The position numbers were made by a program, and so were the translations under genes. Under the pieces are notes generated by a model. It was not told the DNA's origin. It was given only the letters and a program-made list of their open reading frames with translations, and did no database searches. This document shows, in pieces, positions 43,391-53,400 of a stretch of 64,000 nucleotides of DNA. Source of the stretch: Nesterenkonia cremea (lineage in GTDB: Bacteria > Actinomycetota > Actinomycetes > Actinomycetales > Micrococcaceae). Position 1 is the first letter of the stretch; each line of letters begins with the position of its first letter. The stretch is from NCBI RefSeq assembly GCF_014642675.1, contig NZ_BMIS01000003.1, positions 124,001 to 188,000 on the forward strand, given 5' to 3'.

Positions 43391-44007
43391 GCGCACCACA
43401 CGTCGGTGTGCTGGCGCTGCAGGGCGCTGTGGCCGAGCATGTCCGCGCCCTGCAGAGCTCCGAGGCCGAGGTGCGCACCGTCCGCCGCCCCGCTGAGCTG
43501 GAGGGCCTGGACGGCCTGGTGGTCCCCGGCGGGGAGTCCACCACGATGGCCCGCCTGGCAGCATCGGTGGGGCTCATGGAGGCCATCCGGGAGCAGCACG
43601 ACGCCGGCATGGCCGTCTTCGGCACCTGCGCGGGCCTCATCCTGCTGGCTGAGTCGGTGGCCGATGCCGAGGCCTTGGAGGACTTCGAGCGCATAGGCGG
43701 CCTGGAGGTGCGCGTACGCCGCAACGGCTACGGCAGCCAACTGGACTCCTTCACCGAGGACCTCAGCGTGACCGACCTGCCCGGTGACGACGCTCCGCTC
43801 TCCGCGGTGTTCATCCGCGCACCACTGATCGAGGAGGTCGGCGAGGGCGTGGAGGTCCTGGCGGTCTCATCAGCAGGTACCGAGGCCGGCGAGCGCCGCC
43901 CCGTGGCCGTGCGCCAGGGCCTGCTGCTGGGCGCCAGCTTCCATCCGGAGCTGACCGAGGACACGCGTCTGCATCAGCTCTTCGTGGAGATGGCCGCCGG
44001 AGCCTGA
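43387..44007 (+). CDS. pdxT: Pyridoxal 5'-phosphate synthase glutaminase subunit PdxT
   Basis: 206 residues, GTG overlapping the pdxS stop. Class I glutaminase: [27 protein letters not shown], nucleophile Cys in [13 protein letters not shown], and His-Glu of [14 protein letters not shown]. Supplies ammonia to PdxS in the 12+12 complex. The pair makes cells independent of external vitamin B6. Confidence 0.96.
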   Translation: MSAPHVGVLALQGAVAEHVRALQSSEAEVRTVRRPAELEGLDGLVVPGGESTTMARLAASVGLMEAIREQHDAGMAVFGTCAGLILLAESVADAEALEDFERIGGLEVRVRRNGYGSQLDSFTEDLSVTDLPGDDAPLSAVFIRAPLIEEVGEGVEVLAVSSAGTEAGERRPVAVRQGLLLGASFHPELTEDTRLHQLFVEMAAGA

Positions 44008-44009
44008 GC

Positions 44010-44609
44010 TCAGTCCTGCTCCACGTTGACCTGGAGGGTCACGCAGTCGATCTCCTCGCCGCCGGTCTCCTCATAGAGGCAGAAGGTGGATTCGAAGAAG
44101 TCATCCTCCTCGCCCTGGCCGGCGTCCACAACCTCATCCGGGTCGGTGTCCTGCACAGCGGCCTCCGGTGAGACCAGCACGGCTTCACGCTCCACCTGGA
44201 GCGGCTCCTCCGCGGAGATGTCGGTGGTCCAGGACTGGGTGAGCGAGTCCTCATGCTCCTCACCCTCCGGCTCGGTGGACCGGGGCTCCAGGCCCTCGGG
44301 CAGAGTATGGACCACGTGGGCGTCCTCCAGCGCCTCGCCGCCTTCGGCCTCGAGGGTGAAGCTGTAGACCGGGTCCCCGTCCTCAGTGGTCTCCACCTGA
44401 TTCGCCCCGAATGCGTAGGCCCGCTGATCCTCGGAGGCTTCCTGGTCGGAACCCTCCTGACCGGCATCCTGGCCGACCCCGTCCTGCGGCGCCTCCTGCT
44501 GGGCAGCGTCCTCGGGATTCTCCTCCGCCCCCTCGCCCTCAGCACATGCGGTCAGCGCCAACAGCCCGACGGCGGTCCATGCGGTCCAAAACTTCCGTTG
44601 CGTGGCCAT
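44010..44609 (-). CDS. Putative lipoprotein of unknown function
   Basis: 199 residues from the ATG at 44609 (GAGGAGATGAG site). Signal peptide with lipobox LTAC near residue 22. Acidic linker (EGEGAEENPEDAAQQEAPQD), then a beta-rich domain (YSFTLEAEGGEALEDAHVVH) with two Cys near the C-terminus (STFCLYEETGGEEIDCVTLQ), probably a disulfide. No family recognised. Convergent to pdxT with only 2 nt between stops. Confidence 0.7.
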   Translation of the reverse strand: MATQRKFWTAWTAVGLLALTACAEGEGAEENPEDAAQQEAPQDGVGQDAGQEGSDQEASEDQRAYAFGANQVETTEDGDPVYSFTLEAEGGEALEDAHVVHTLPEGLEPRSTEPEGEEHEDSLTQSWTTDISAEEPLQVEREAVLVSPEAAVQDTDPDEVVDAGQGEEDDFFESTFCLYEETGGEEIDCVTLQVNVEQD

Positions 44610-44694
44610 CTCATCTCCTCGGCTGTGCACTCCGTGTACGTCCAGCCTAGGGAAAGTCACCTCACCCCCGACACATATGACGGTGGCGAGAACG

Positions 44695-44728
44695 GCGCTC
44701 AAGGCGCGACATGCTCTGCGCTGAGCGC
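44695..44728 (-). terminator. Candidate terminator after the serine hydrolase
   Basis: GCGCTCA (44695-44701) and TGAGCGC (44722-44728) with inner GCGC pairing and a short bulge, 32 nt past the stop of the serine hydrolase on the minus strand. Most of the rest of the 150-nt gap shows nothing else. Confidence 0.5.
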
Positions 44729-44760
44729 GCGGCTGGGGTCAGTGCAGCGAAGCCGGGACG

Positions 44761-45852
44761 TCAGTCTGCGGCGTCGAGGATGTCCTGGAGCAGATCCATG
44801 CCCAGCTCGCTGTTCTCCACGCCATAGTTGGAGAACAGCAGCACGGCTGTCTCGGTATCCGGGTCCAGGGCCACCAGGCTGGCGTAGCCGTTGGAGATGC
44901 CGTTGTGCCAGGCGTAGCCCTCGGGCTTCAGATGCCAGCCCAGGCCCATATCCGGGTTGATGTCTGAGCGCTCCACCGACTCAGCACCGGGCGCGGTGCC
45001 CTCGAATATCGCCTCGATCATCAGCATGTAGTCCTCCGGGGTCGCTCGGGAGGAGGAAGCCGGACTGAAGGCCTCCGAGCCGAAGTCCTCCACCTCTCCG
45101 CTGCTGTCGTAGCCCTGGATCAGGTCCTCGTCAGAGGGATGGCCCTCGGCGTCGGAGGTGGTGGTCTCATCCATGCCCAGCGGCTCGGTGAGCCGCTCCT
45201 GCAGCAGCTCCTCATAGGTCATTCCGGCCGACTCCGCCAGGGCGTGGCCCAGCAGCGCGATGCCCAGATTCGAGTAGATGTAGCGTCCGGAATCCCCCAC
45301 GCCCTGCTCGGCGGCCAGACTGATCAGCTCCTCCGTGCTGACCTCATAGGGGTTCTCCCCGGCCTGGCGCGCCTGATGGTCCTGCTGAGCGAACCCGTCG
45401 GCGTCGGGAACCAGCGGCAGCCCCGAAGTGTGGGTGGCCAGCTCCTCCAGGGTGATCTCCCCGGCCTCGGTGCCCTCCAGATCCGCCAGGTGCTCGGCCA
45501 ACGCGTCCTCCAACCCCACCTCGCCGCGGTCCACAGCGTCGGCCAACAGCATGCCGGTCATGGGCTTGGAGAGCGAGGCCAGCTCGAAGAGGGTGTGCTC
45601 ATCTGCCCCGTCGGTGGTGGCGGTGTGAACCTCGCCCTCCTGCAGGACCATCACCACAGCCTCTTCCGCCAGCACATCTTCCTGCTCGACGAGGAACTCC
45701 TCCAGCGACTCCTGGCTGACCGGCTCCTCCATGACATCGGGCCCAGGATCCTGTGCGCAGGAGCTCAGCAGCAGGACACCGATCAGTCCAGTGCCGATCA
45801 GTCGGATTCCGCTCAGTGCAGATTCGGCAGGGCGGAGGACGGGCCGGCGCAT
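44761..45852 (-). CDS. Beta-lactamase-fold serine hydrolase, lipoprotein
   Basis: 363 residues from the ATG at 45852 (AAGGGGTG upstream); the frame is open to 45948 but would cross the divergent gene. Lipobox LSSC near residue 28. Class C/penicillin-binding fold: SxxK in ASLSKPMTGMLL, YSN in RYIYSNLGIALLGH, and HNG in YAWHNGISNGYAS. Such proteins are esterases or D-Ala-D-Ala peptidases at the cell surface; the substrate cannot be told from sequence. Confidence 0.9.
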   Translation of the reverse strand: MRRPVLRPAESALSGIRLIGTGLIGVLLLSSCAQDPGPDVMEEPVSQESLEEFLVEQEDVLAEEAVVMVLQEGEVHTATTDGADEHTLFELASLSKPMTGMLLADAVDRGEVGLEDALAEHLADLEGTEAGEITLEELATHTSGLPLVPDADGFAQQDHQARQAGENPYEVSTEELISLAAEQGVGDSGRYIYSNLGIALLGHALAESAGMTYEELLQERLTEPLGMDETTTSDAEGHPSDEDLIQGYDSSGEVEDFGSEAFSPASSSRATPEDYMLMIEAIFEGTAPGAESVERSDINPDMGLGWHLKPEGYAWHNGISNGYASLVALDPDTETAVLLFSNYGVENSELGMDLLQDILDAAD

Positions 45853-45937
45853 AGTGTGGACACCCCTTGTCTCTGGTGGAGAACCGAAAGCTCTCATGAA
45901 GCCTATCGTTCTGCGAGTCCCAGGCCGATAGTGCATC

Positions 45938-46927
45938 ATGGTCTCCATGACGGACCCGGCATCACGAGCGGCAGACCCTGCGACCAGTCATGAGGAGCTC
46001 TACGAGCTCGCCAGCGATCACCCGGAGCTGCGGCCGCTGATCGCCGAGAATCCGAACACCTACCCGGACCTGGTGGACTGGCTGGCCAGCCTGGGAGACC
46101 CAGAGATCGATGCCGGCCTGCGACGCCGCGGGGACGCCACTCAGGCCATGCCCGCCTCAGGTGCCGCCAACGCCACCCAGGCGATGCCTCAGCTGCATGC
46201 CGACACAGGCACCTTCGAGCACCAGGTCCCGCCCCAGGAGGAGACTCCTGAGGAGGGGGCCGCCTACTATCCCGCAGCACCGGCCTACCCTGCGGCCGCA
46301 GCCTATCCCCCGCAGGCCCAGCAGCAGCCGGCTCAGCCCTGGCCCGGCTATGCCGAGCCGGAGCGGGCCTCCCGCAGCCGCAGCGGCGCCGGATGCTGCC
46401 TGCTCATCGTGATGGGCATCCTGCTGGTGGGCGCAGTGGTGGCCGCGCTGTTCCTGCTGCCGTTCCAACTCTTCGGCGATGACGAGGGGGAGCCGCAGCA
46501 GGACGGCGTGGAGCAGGGCCCCCAGGACGCCCCTGAGCAGGAACAGGACCCTGAGGAGGCGGCTCCCGAAGAGGAAGACGCCCGCCCGGCTCCTGAGGGT
46601 GCCGTGGAGATGGACACCTTCTCCGCCCCCTCGGAGAACATCGGCTGCGAGATCAGCGGCGACTCGCTCTCCTGCACCATCCAGGAGTACGAGTTCGACG
46701 CTCCCGAGGACTGCGACGGCCCGGTCACGCTGACGATCAACGCAGAGGGCGAGACTCAGACCTCCTGCGACGGCTCGGTGAGCTCCCAGACCAGCCACCT
46801 GGACTATGGAGAGACCGCCGCCAGCGGCGACTTCGCCTGCAGCTCCTCGCAGGCCGGCTTCGAGTGCTGGAACACCCAGACCGGCAACGGCTTCTTCATG
46901 GCCCGGGAGAGCTACGAGCTCGACTGA
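45938..46927 (+). CDS. Variant leucine-rich-repeat membrane protein
   Basis: 329 residues; ATG at 45938 or 45947 (MTDPAS), neither with a ribosome site. Residues 15-65 are a variant LRR (SHEELYELASDHPELRPLIA, ENPNTYPDLVDWLASLGDPE). A Pro/Ala/Gln linker, one membrane helix (CCLLIVMGILLVGAVVAALF), an acidic stretch, then an extracytoplasmic domain with several Cys (SENIGCEISGDSLSCTIQEY; GDFACSSSQAGFECWNTQ). The outer domain is common in actinobacteria and unexplained. Divergent from the serine hydrolase, which starts 86 nt away. Confidence 0.75.
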   Translation: MVSMTDPASRAADPATSHEELYELASDHPELRPLIAENPNTYPDLVDWLASLGDPEIDAGLRRRGDATQAMPASGAANATQAMPQLHADTGTFEHQVPPQEETPEEGAAYYPAAPAYPAAAAYPPQAQQQPAQPWPGYAEPERASRSRSGAGCCLLIVMGILLVGAVVAALFLLPFQLFGDDEGEPQQDGVEQGPQDAPEQEQDPEEAAPEEEDARPAPEGAVEMDTFSAPSENIGCEISGDSLSCTIQEYEFDAPEDCDGPVTLTINAEGETQTSCDGSVSSQTSHLDYGETAASGDFACSSSQAGFECWNTQTGNGFFMARESYELD

Positions 46928-47054
46928 GCCGCCAGACTGGTTCGCCGCAGGCTCGGGCTCAGGGCACGTGCACGGCTGGCCGATCCCAGCAGCCACCATG
47001 CCGCCGTGAGCGCAGCTGTGGGACTCCTCCGGCCCTGCCGGGGACCCTGAAGAC

Positions 47055-48059
47055 CTATCCCTGGAGCACTGTGCTGAGAGCCCCCAGCCCCACCACCACG
47101 GACGCGCAGAGCAGACCTGCCCAGCCGCGCGGGCTGGGCCTCTCACGCAGCAACGCCACCGCCAACAGGATCGGCACCGCTGGGTACACTGCGACGACGG
47201 CCGAGGTGGTCGCCAATCCGATGCCGGCCGCACTGAGGTGGAAGAGCATCATGCCGGCTGCGCTGAACCCGCCGGCGAGCACCACCAACGCACCGGCACC
47301 GCCGCGCGGGACCAGACGGGGCAGGCGCGCCGCACCAGAACCGTCCCTGCGCAGCAGGAACACCAGCAGCATGACCACCAGAGAGACCACCGCCCAGGCA
47401 GACAGCCCCTGCGTGAAGCTCTCCCCTGGGATCTGAGCCACGCTGACCAACTCCACGGCGTAGCCGAGACCGGCGGCCAGCGGCAGCAGCGCCGCTCCGA
47501 GGCTGGAGCCTGACTTCTTCTGTGACCACAAAGGCCTCGGTGCACTGTCCGATGCGCCAGCGTCCTGCTCGTGCACCACGGGAGTGGATCCGGTGACCAC
47601 AGGCAGCGGAGATGTCACCACCGCCACACCCTCTTGACGCTTCTGCGAGACCAACAGCCAGACGGTGAGCATCGAGAGGCCCACCAGTGCCAGCCGCAGC
47701 GACGTGACCTGTTCCCCCAGCAGCGCCATGGCCACGAGGGCCGGTGTGACCGTGGTGGTCACGGTGGATGCCCCCACAGCCAGGGTGAAGGTCGCCCGCG
47801 AGAGCGCCGCGTAGAGACACAGCGATCCCACGACGCCACCCAAGGCCGCTCCACCGCCCCACAGCAGGGCGGCAGGATCCCACCCATCGACAGGACGCGC
47901 GAGCAGAAGCGTCAAGGCCACAGCGACGACACCGAACTGGGTCCAATAGGCCACTGCCACCGGTCCCTGCCGCCTGCTGGCCGTGCCGCTCATATAGTGT
48001 CCGGCGCCGAACATAGCGGCGGCCAGGACTGCACAGAGAATTTCCACGCGGACCACCAT
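47055..48059 (-). CDS. EamA/DMT-family transporter
   Basis: 334 residues with ten hydrophobic segments in two EamA repeats (first: ILCAVLAAAMFGAGHYMS ... second: AVELVSVAQIPGESFTQGLS, ending LLAVALLRERPSPRGWAGLL). A serine-rich loop of about 40 residues separates the repeats. DMT transporters export or import metabolites; substrate unknown. Divergent from a LysR regulator, with a LysR-type palindrome in the gap, so it is probably the regulated target. This gene arrangement is typical of an efflux pump and its sensor. Confidence 0.9.
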   Translation of the reverse strand: MVVRVEILCAVLAAAMFGAGHYMSGTASRRQGPVAVAYWTQFGVVAVALTLLLARPVDGWDPAALLWGGGAALGGVVGSLCLYAALSRATFTLAVGASTVTTTVTPALVAMALLGEQVTSLRLALVGLSMLTVWLLVSQKRQEGVAVVTSPLPVVTGSTPVVHEQDAGASDSAPRPLWSQKKSGSSLGAALLPLAAGLGYAVELVSVAQIPGESFTQGLSAWAVVSLVVMLLVFLLRRDGSGAARLPRLVPRGGAGALVVLAGGFSAAGMMLFHLSAAGIGLATTSAVVAVYPAVPILLAVALLRERPSPRGWAGLLCASVVVGLGALSTVLQG

Positions 48060-48104
48060 GACCGAGCGCGTCCGTTCCCGTCCACGGCGTTCTTACACTG
48101 CATT

Positions 48105-48125
48105 CCGTTGCTGGACCAGCAATGG
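48105..48125. promoter_or_regulatory. LysR-type operator (T-N11-A palindrome)
   Basis: CCnTTGCTGGaCCAGCAAnGG, a palindrome with 7-bp arms around one base plus outer CC/GG, lying in the 78-nt gap between the divergent EamA and LysR genes, 12 nt before the LysR start. TGCTGGACCAGCA fits the LysR T-N11-A rule. Confidence 0.6.
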
Positions 48126-48137
48126 TTGACTGGAGCC

Positions 48138-49070
48138 ATGACAGCTCGACTCATCGACGATGCGCTCCCCCTGCTGGAAGCGGTGTCCGAATACGGCGGC
48201 GTCAATGCTGCGGCCGAAGTCCTGGGGCGCAACTCCTCCGGCGTCTCTCGGCAGCTGCAGCGGCTCTCAACAGATCTGGGGGCTCCCCTGCTGAGGCGTC
48301 GTGGGAGGCAGGTGGAGCTCACGGACGCCGCCCAGGCCCTGGTCCGGGAAGCGCCTCACCTGCATGCGGCCGAGGAAAGGGCTCGCAGCGCGCTCTCCGA
48401 TGCCGCGGATCCGCAGATCGGACAGGTACGGATTGCCGCCCATGTCTTCGCCGTCTCAGCAATCGTGGTCCCGGCGCTGCCGATCTGGCAGAGACAGCAC
48501 CCGAGCAGCAGCTGGCTTCTTCGAGAGACCGAGCCCTCCAACGCCCAGAAGCTGTTGACCTCCCGAGAGGCGGATCTGGTCGTCATGCCCGCCGGGCAGC
48601 ATACTCCGCCGACCGATCATCCGAGATTCACCGTGCGCCGCCTGGTGGTCGAGCCCGTGGACCTGATCATCTCCGAACATCATCCCTTAGCTTCCGAACA
48701 CGGAGAGATCGACCTGCTGGAGGTCGCCGATGAGAGCTGGATCCTGGGGTCCCCGGGGCAGGGGTCGAGGCAGGAGGTTCTGGAGCACTGCTCCAAGGCT
48801 GGCTTCTCACCCTCGGAGAGGCATCACGCTCAGGACTGGACGGCAGTCTCCTCGCTGGTGGCCGCGGGGCTCGGCGTCTCCTTCATGCCCCGGATGGCCC
48901 CGACTCATGCCGGCGTCGTCCGGGTGCCGCTCTCTGGGCCGATCGCCCCGGTGCGCACCGTCCTGATGGTGATGCGCCGCGGTTCAGAAGACTGGTCTCT
49001 GCTGGCAGACACATCAGAGGTCCTCACCGCGACGGCGAGGGATAAGATCCAGGGCCCACTCGGCCAGTGA
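48138..49070 (+). CDS. LysR-family transcriptional regulator
   Basis: 310 residues from the ATG at 48138. N-terminal winged HTH (LLEAVSEYGGVNAAAEVLGR, SGVSRQLQRLSTDLGAPLLR, RRGRQVELTDAA) and a periplasmic-binding-like effector domain (GQVRIAAHVFAVSAIVVPAL; VEPVDLIISEHHPLA). It probably represses itself and controls the divergent EamA transporter through the palindrome at 48105-48125. The ligand is unknown. Confidence 0.92.
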   Translation: MTARLIDDALPLLEAVSEYGGVNAAAEVLGRNSSGVSRQLQRLSTDLGAPLLRRRGRQVELTDAAQALVREAPHLHAAEERARSALSDAADPQIGQVRIAAHVFAVSAIVVPALPIWQRQHPSSSWLLRETEPSNAQKLLTSREADLVVMPAGQHTPPTDHPRFTVRRLVVEPVDLIISEHHPLASEHGEIDLLEVADESWILGSPGQGSRQEVLEHCSKAGFSPSERHHAQDWTAVSSLVAAGLGVSFMPRMAPTHAGVVRVPLSGPIAPVRTVLMVMRRGSEDWSLLADTSEVLTATARDKIQGPLGQ

Positions 49071-49133
49071 TGAGCAGGCAAGATCGCTTTCAGAGCGGCA
49101 ACGCGTCCTGACGGTGGATGGACGTGGGAGACC

Positions 49134-49940
49134 TCAGTCGATGGTGTCTGCCAGCCGGGCGGCGGCCTCCGCCACCTCGGGCCCGAACATCACTGGGTCA
49201 TTGTGCCGGGCTCCGGAGATCTCCAGCTCCTCCACCAGATTCTGCCCGACGGCATCCGCGACCTCCCTGCTCTGAGAGGCCGGCACCACCTCGTCATAGT
49301 CTCCGTAGATCACGGTGGTGGGCACCTCACTCCCGGACACGTGTTCCAGGACCGGGAAGTCGTCACGAAGCATCCTCTGCACAGGCAAAAGCGGGTAGTG
49401 CTCCTGTCCAAGGCTGGCGAGGTCAGGAAACGGGGAGCGCAGGATCAGACCCGCAGGAGGAACGTCATGGTGCAGCCGAGCTGCCACACCCGTGCCCAGC
49501 GACTCCCCCATGTAGATGAGGTCCTCCGGCTCGTAGTCCTGCTCCTCCAAGGCGACGACGCCGGCCCGGGCGTCGCTCGCGAGCCCCTCCTCCGAAGGGC
49601 TTCCCGGGTTTCCCCCGAAACCGCGATAGTCGAGCAGGAGCACCCCGAAACCACGTTCACTGAGCTCGGTGGCGATGCCGGAGCGCGATGAGCGGTCACC
49701 GGCATTGCCGGGCAGATAGAGGACGGCCTGACCACGGTCCGCCTCTGAGCTGGGCGAAAGGAACCATGCATCCAGCTCGAGATCATCGTCAGTGCTGAGG
49801 CTGACCTCCTCCGCCCCAGGCAGCGCGTCCTCGACCGAAGGCGCACTGCCGCCGGGGAAGTAGATCAGCGAACGCTGCCCCCACCACACAAGCGCAGAGC
49901 CTCCCACCATCAGCAGAGCGATGATGCTCGTAACGATCAC
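49134..49940 (-). CDS. Alpha/beta hydrolase, membrane-anchored
   Basis: 268 residues from the GTG at 49940. A membrane helix (IIALLMVGGSALVWW) then an alpha/beta hydrolase: oxyanion YLPGNAGDRS, LLLDYRGFGGNPG, nucleophile elbow IYMGESLGTG (Ser), Asp in VIYGDYDEVVP and His in ISGARHNDPVMF. BAAT/bem46-like. The frame remains open for about 50 codons upstream of the GTG and reads like protein (acidic, then RHRLPRPKARRL before the helix), but has no ATG/GTG/TTG; an out-of-frame ATG at 50073 suggests a frameshifted N-terminus. Confidence 0.85.
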   Translation of the reverse strand: MIVTSIIALLMVGGSALVWWGQRSLIYFPGGSAPSVEDALPGAEEVSLSTDDDLELDAWFLSPSSEADRGQAVLYLPGNAGDRSSRSGIATELSERGFGVLLLDYRGFGGNPGSPSEEGLASDARAGVVALEEQDYEPEDLIYMGESLGTGVAARLHHDVPPAGLILRSPFPDLASLGQEHYPLLPVQRMLRDDFPVLEHVSGSEVPTTVIYGDYDEVVPASQSREVADAVGQNLVEELEISGARHNDPVMFGPEVAEAAARLADTID

Positions 49941-50277
49941 CAGCCTGCGGGCTTTCGGGCGGGGAAGGCGATGTCTGGTGGTCCCAGGACTCGGCTCGGC
50001 GACAGACAGGTCTCTGCCCTCCTCGGCGTTGTCGTCACTCTCCTCGGTGGCCCATTCTCTCTGAGACGTCCATACTCTTCGAAGAGCTCCTCACCAAGGG
50101 GCCTGAGCACATCGTGGGATGTGGACCGTGACCAGTGACAACGACGCCTTTCGTCACGTGGAGCCGTCGCCGGCCTCTGTGGTCCATGAGCACCACAGAC
50201 GTTCTGACGATCAGCCGGTGTAGAGCCGTCTCCAGCTGTCAGACCGGAGGCTCTCATTCCCGGCCCGTACACACGCA
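49941..50277. other. 337-nt stretch without an assigned gene
   Basis: Upstream side of the hydrolase and downstream of the initiator tRNA terminator. It contains the open upstream extension of the hydrolase frame (about 49941-50090, minus) but otherwise no reading frame, RNA, repeat or clear promoter that I can support. Confidence 0.5.
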
Positions 50278-50308
50278 GAAGGCCCCCGCCATAATGGCGA
50301 GGGCCTTC
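50278..50308 (-). terminator. Terminator of the initiator tRNA gene
   Basis: GAAGGCCCTCGCC and GGCGGGGGCCTTC (minus strand) pair with one G-T, 5-nt loop, starting about 9 nt past the tRNA 3' end. No strong T-run. Confidence 0.75.
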
Positions 50309-50316
50309 TCTTCTCG

Positions 50317-50390
50317 TTGCGGGGGCAAGATTTGAACTTGCGACCTCCGGGTTATGAGCCCGGCGAGCTACCGAACTGCTCCACCCCGCG
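50317..50390 (-). tRNA. Initiator tRNA-fMet (anticodon CAU)
   Basis: 74-nt cloverleaf on the minus strand, from C at 50390 (C1) to A73 at 50317. The anticodon loop is CTCATAA, the anticodon stem has the three G-C pairs typical of initiators, and C1-A72 is unpaired, which together mark the initiator rather than an elongator methionine tRNA. The T arm is GCAAG-TTCAAAT-CTTGC. The CCA end is not encoded (CGA follows). A TATATA -10-like box lies 23 nt upstream. Confidence 0.93.
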
Positions 50391-50412
50391 TTGGGTTTCC
50401 CTGAGCGGGACT

Positions 50413-50418
50413 TATATA
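50413..50418 (-). promoter_or_regulatory. Candidate -10 box of the fMet tRNA gene
   Basis: TATATA on the minus strand, 23 nt before the tRNA start, in a rare AT-rich patch. No good -35 at the standard spacing. Confidence 0.4.
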
Positions 50419-50448
50419 GCTTACAAGCTTATGAACGCTGTGCAAAAT

Positions 50449-50489
50449 CGAGCGGTGCAGGTGGGGCGTGATCCCACCCACACCGCTCG
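50449..50489 (-). terminator. Intrinsic terminator after the UPF0182 gene
   Basis: Arms of 17 nt (50449-50465 and 50473-50489) pair with two mismatches around a 7-nt loop. On the minus strand the stem is followed by ATTTTGC, one of the few terminators here with a T-run. It starts 6 nt past the UPF0182 stop. Confidence 0.8.
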
Positions 50490-50495
50490 AGATCG

Positions 50496-53400
50496 TCACT
50501 CTCCGCCGGTCATCTGCTCGAATTCGGCGAGGGCCTCGGACAGGCGCTCCTGGGCTTCTCCATAGGCGCCCCAGTCACCCTGCTCGAAGGCCTCCTGGGA
50601 ATCCTCCCAAGCGTCGAGGATCTCATCCTGGATGGACTCGAGGTCACCGTCACCGGCTGCCGGTGCATCGGCCTGCTCCTCGTCCTCCTGCTGAGCGGCA
50701 TCGTCCTGCTCAGCGGCGGCGTCCTCCTCAGCGGCGGCGTCCTCCTCAGGATCCTGGCCCAGATCGGCGTCCTCCTCGAGGGCGCCCTCTTCATCCTCAG
50801 GCAGCTCGAGGTCGTCATCGACGGCCTCACCCTCGACGCCGGCTCCCTCGGCCACCTCGACGCCGGAGTCGCCGCCGAAGACCTGGTCCAGCGCCTCGCC
50901 AAGGGTGTCAGCGAAGCCGACCTCCTCACCGTAGGCGACCAGCACGTGACGCAGCGCCGGGTAGGCGGCGTCGGTGCCGGTGGACTGCACGTAGACCGGC
51001 TGGACATACAGGATGCCGTCGCCGGCGGGCAGGGTGATCATGTTGCCGTTGATCACCTCGGAGGCTCCCTGGCGCAGCAGGTTCAGCTGCTGGGAGATCT
51101 GCGCGTTGGAGTCGAAGTTCGCCTGGGTCTGGCCCGGGCCGGGAACTGCAGTGTCACGCGGCAGCTCCAGCAGGCGCAGCTGACCGTAGTCCTCGTGCTT
51201 CTCGCCGTCCTCACCGGTTCCGGCGTCGCCGGATGCGGCCAGGAAGCCGTAGAGCACGTTGCGCTGCTGGGCACCCTCAGCCACCTGCGGGATGAAGGTT
51301 CCGGTCAGGGAGAAGCTCTCCTCCTCCTGCTCCGGCATCCGCAGAGTCATGTAATAGGGCGGCTGAGCCACAGAGTTGTCCTCGCCGCTCGTCGGGTCAT
51401 CGGGGACCGACCATGCGTCGTTGCCCTCGTAGAAGGTGCCCGCCTCGGTCACGTGGTACTCACCGAGCAGCGCACGCTGCACGCGGAACATGTCCTCCGG
51501 GTAGCGCACATGGTCCATGAGCTCAGCGCTCATCTCCGAGTAGGGCTCCAACGTACCCGGGAAGATGTTCTCCCAGGACTGCAGGACCGGGTCCTCGGGA
51601 TCCCATGCATAGAGCTCCACCGAGCCGTCATAGGCATCCACAGTGGCCTTGACCGAGTTGCGGATGTAGTTGACATTGCCGGTCAGCACCTGGCCGCCCT
51701 GGGTCAAGGCATCGGTGGTGGCCGACTCCAGCTGCTGCTGGGTGGAGTATGGGAAGGCGTCCGAGGTGGTGTAGCCCTCCACGATCCACTTCACACGGTC
51801 ACCGATGATGGCCGGGTAGATGTTCTGATCCACCTCCAGGAACGGAGCGACCTTCTGCACACGCTCACGCGGGTGGCGGTCATAGAGGATCTGGGACTCT
51901 TCGTTCATATCGCCCGAGAGCAGGATCTCCGGGGACTGGAACTGAATGGCGTAGACCAGCCGGTTGAAGATGTTGCCCACGGAGGGACCGCCGTCGCCTG
52001 AGAAGGTGTAGACGGTGTCCTGGTCCGAATCGGCCGAGGCCGGACGGTCCAGCTCCATCGGGTCAGAACCCTCCGGAGCACCCACGATGGAGTAGTCCGG
52101 GGAGTTCTCGCCGAAGTAGATGCGCGGCTCGTAGTCCTCATCGCTGCCGAGATCACCATGGGTGGGGATGCCCTGCAGCGTGAAGTCGGGCCGGCCCTCC
52201 GGTGTCACCGTGGAGGCGTTGGCCGCCACCAGGCCGTAGCCATGGGTGTAGATCAGGTGCTGGTTCACCCAGGAGGCATCCTGGGCGACGTTGACCTCAC
52301 GGGCCGCGATGACGGTGTCGTGGGTGTCACCGTCGATGTCATAGCGGTCGAAGCTCAGCGTGTCCGGGAAGGAGTAGTACTGACGGAACTGCTGGAACTG
52401 ACCGAAGGCCGCTGAGACCAGGTTCGGGTCCAGCAGACGGATGTTCTCCATATTGACGCTGTCCTCGGCCAGAGCTCCCTCTTCGGCGACCATCTCGGCG
52501 TCGTAGTCGGTCTGCTCCAGCTCATCGAGATCGTACGCGTAGCGGGTCATCTCCATGTTGTGCTGGATGAACTCCTCCTCCAACGTCCGCTCGGAGGGCT
52601 GGACCTGGTACTCCTGGACCAGGAACGGGTAGAGCGCACCGGCGATGACGGCGGTCACCACCAGCATGGCCGCACCGATGATGCTGAAGCGCCAGCGTGC
52701 GGTCACCGCGGTCAGGATGAAGACCAGCGCGACGACGACGGCGGCCACCGCCAAGATGGTCTGGGCGGGGATCACCGCGTTGACGTCGGTGTACATGGCG
52801 CCGGCCCAGTTCCCGCCCTGGTCCTGCAGGGTGGCATAGCGGTCCAGCCACCAGTTCACGCCCTGCAGCAGCAGGAAGAGCGCACCGACCACGGCGATGT
52901 GCCAGCGGGCGGCCTTCTCCACGACGAACTTGCCGGACTGCTCGATCCGGATGCCGCCGTAGAGGTAGTGGCAGAGGATGCCGGCGATGCCTGCCACCAG
53001 GACCACGGAGATCAGGAAGCCGTTGAAGAAGCCCAGGAAGGGCATGGTGAAGACGAAGAAGCCGTAGTCCAGGCCGAACTGCGGGTCAGCGGCGCCGAAG
53101 GGCTCCTGGTTGATGAACAGCAGCACCGTCTCCCAGGCGCCCTGGGCTGTGGTGCCGGCGAAGATGCCCATCAGCGCGGGCAGGCCCAGCATGATCAGGC
53201 GGCGCATGGAGTCCAGCGACTTCTGGTAGCGGGCCACCGAATCGTTGACCTGCCCGCCCACGTTCTGCGGACGGTTCCGGAAGGCCAGCCACAGGCTCAG
53301 CCAGACCAGGAAGCCCATGATCAGGAAGGCGGCGAAGAAGATGCCGATCCTGGCCAGGCGCTCGGTCCAGAAGACTTCGGAGTAGCCCAGGTGGTTGTAC

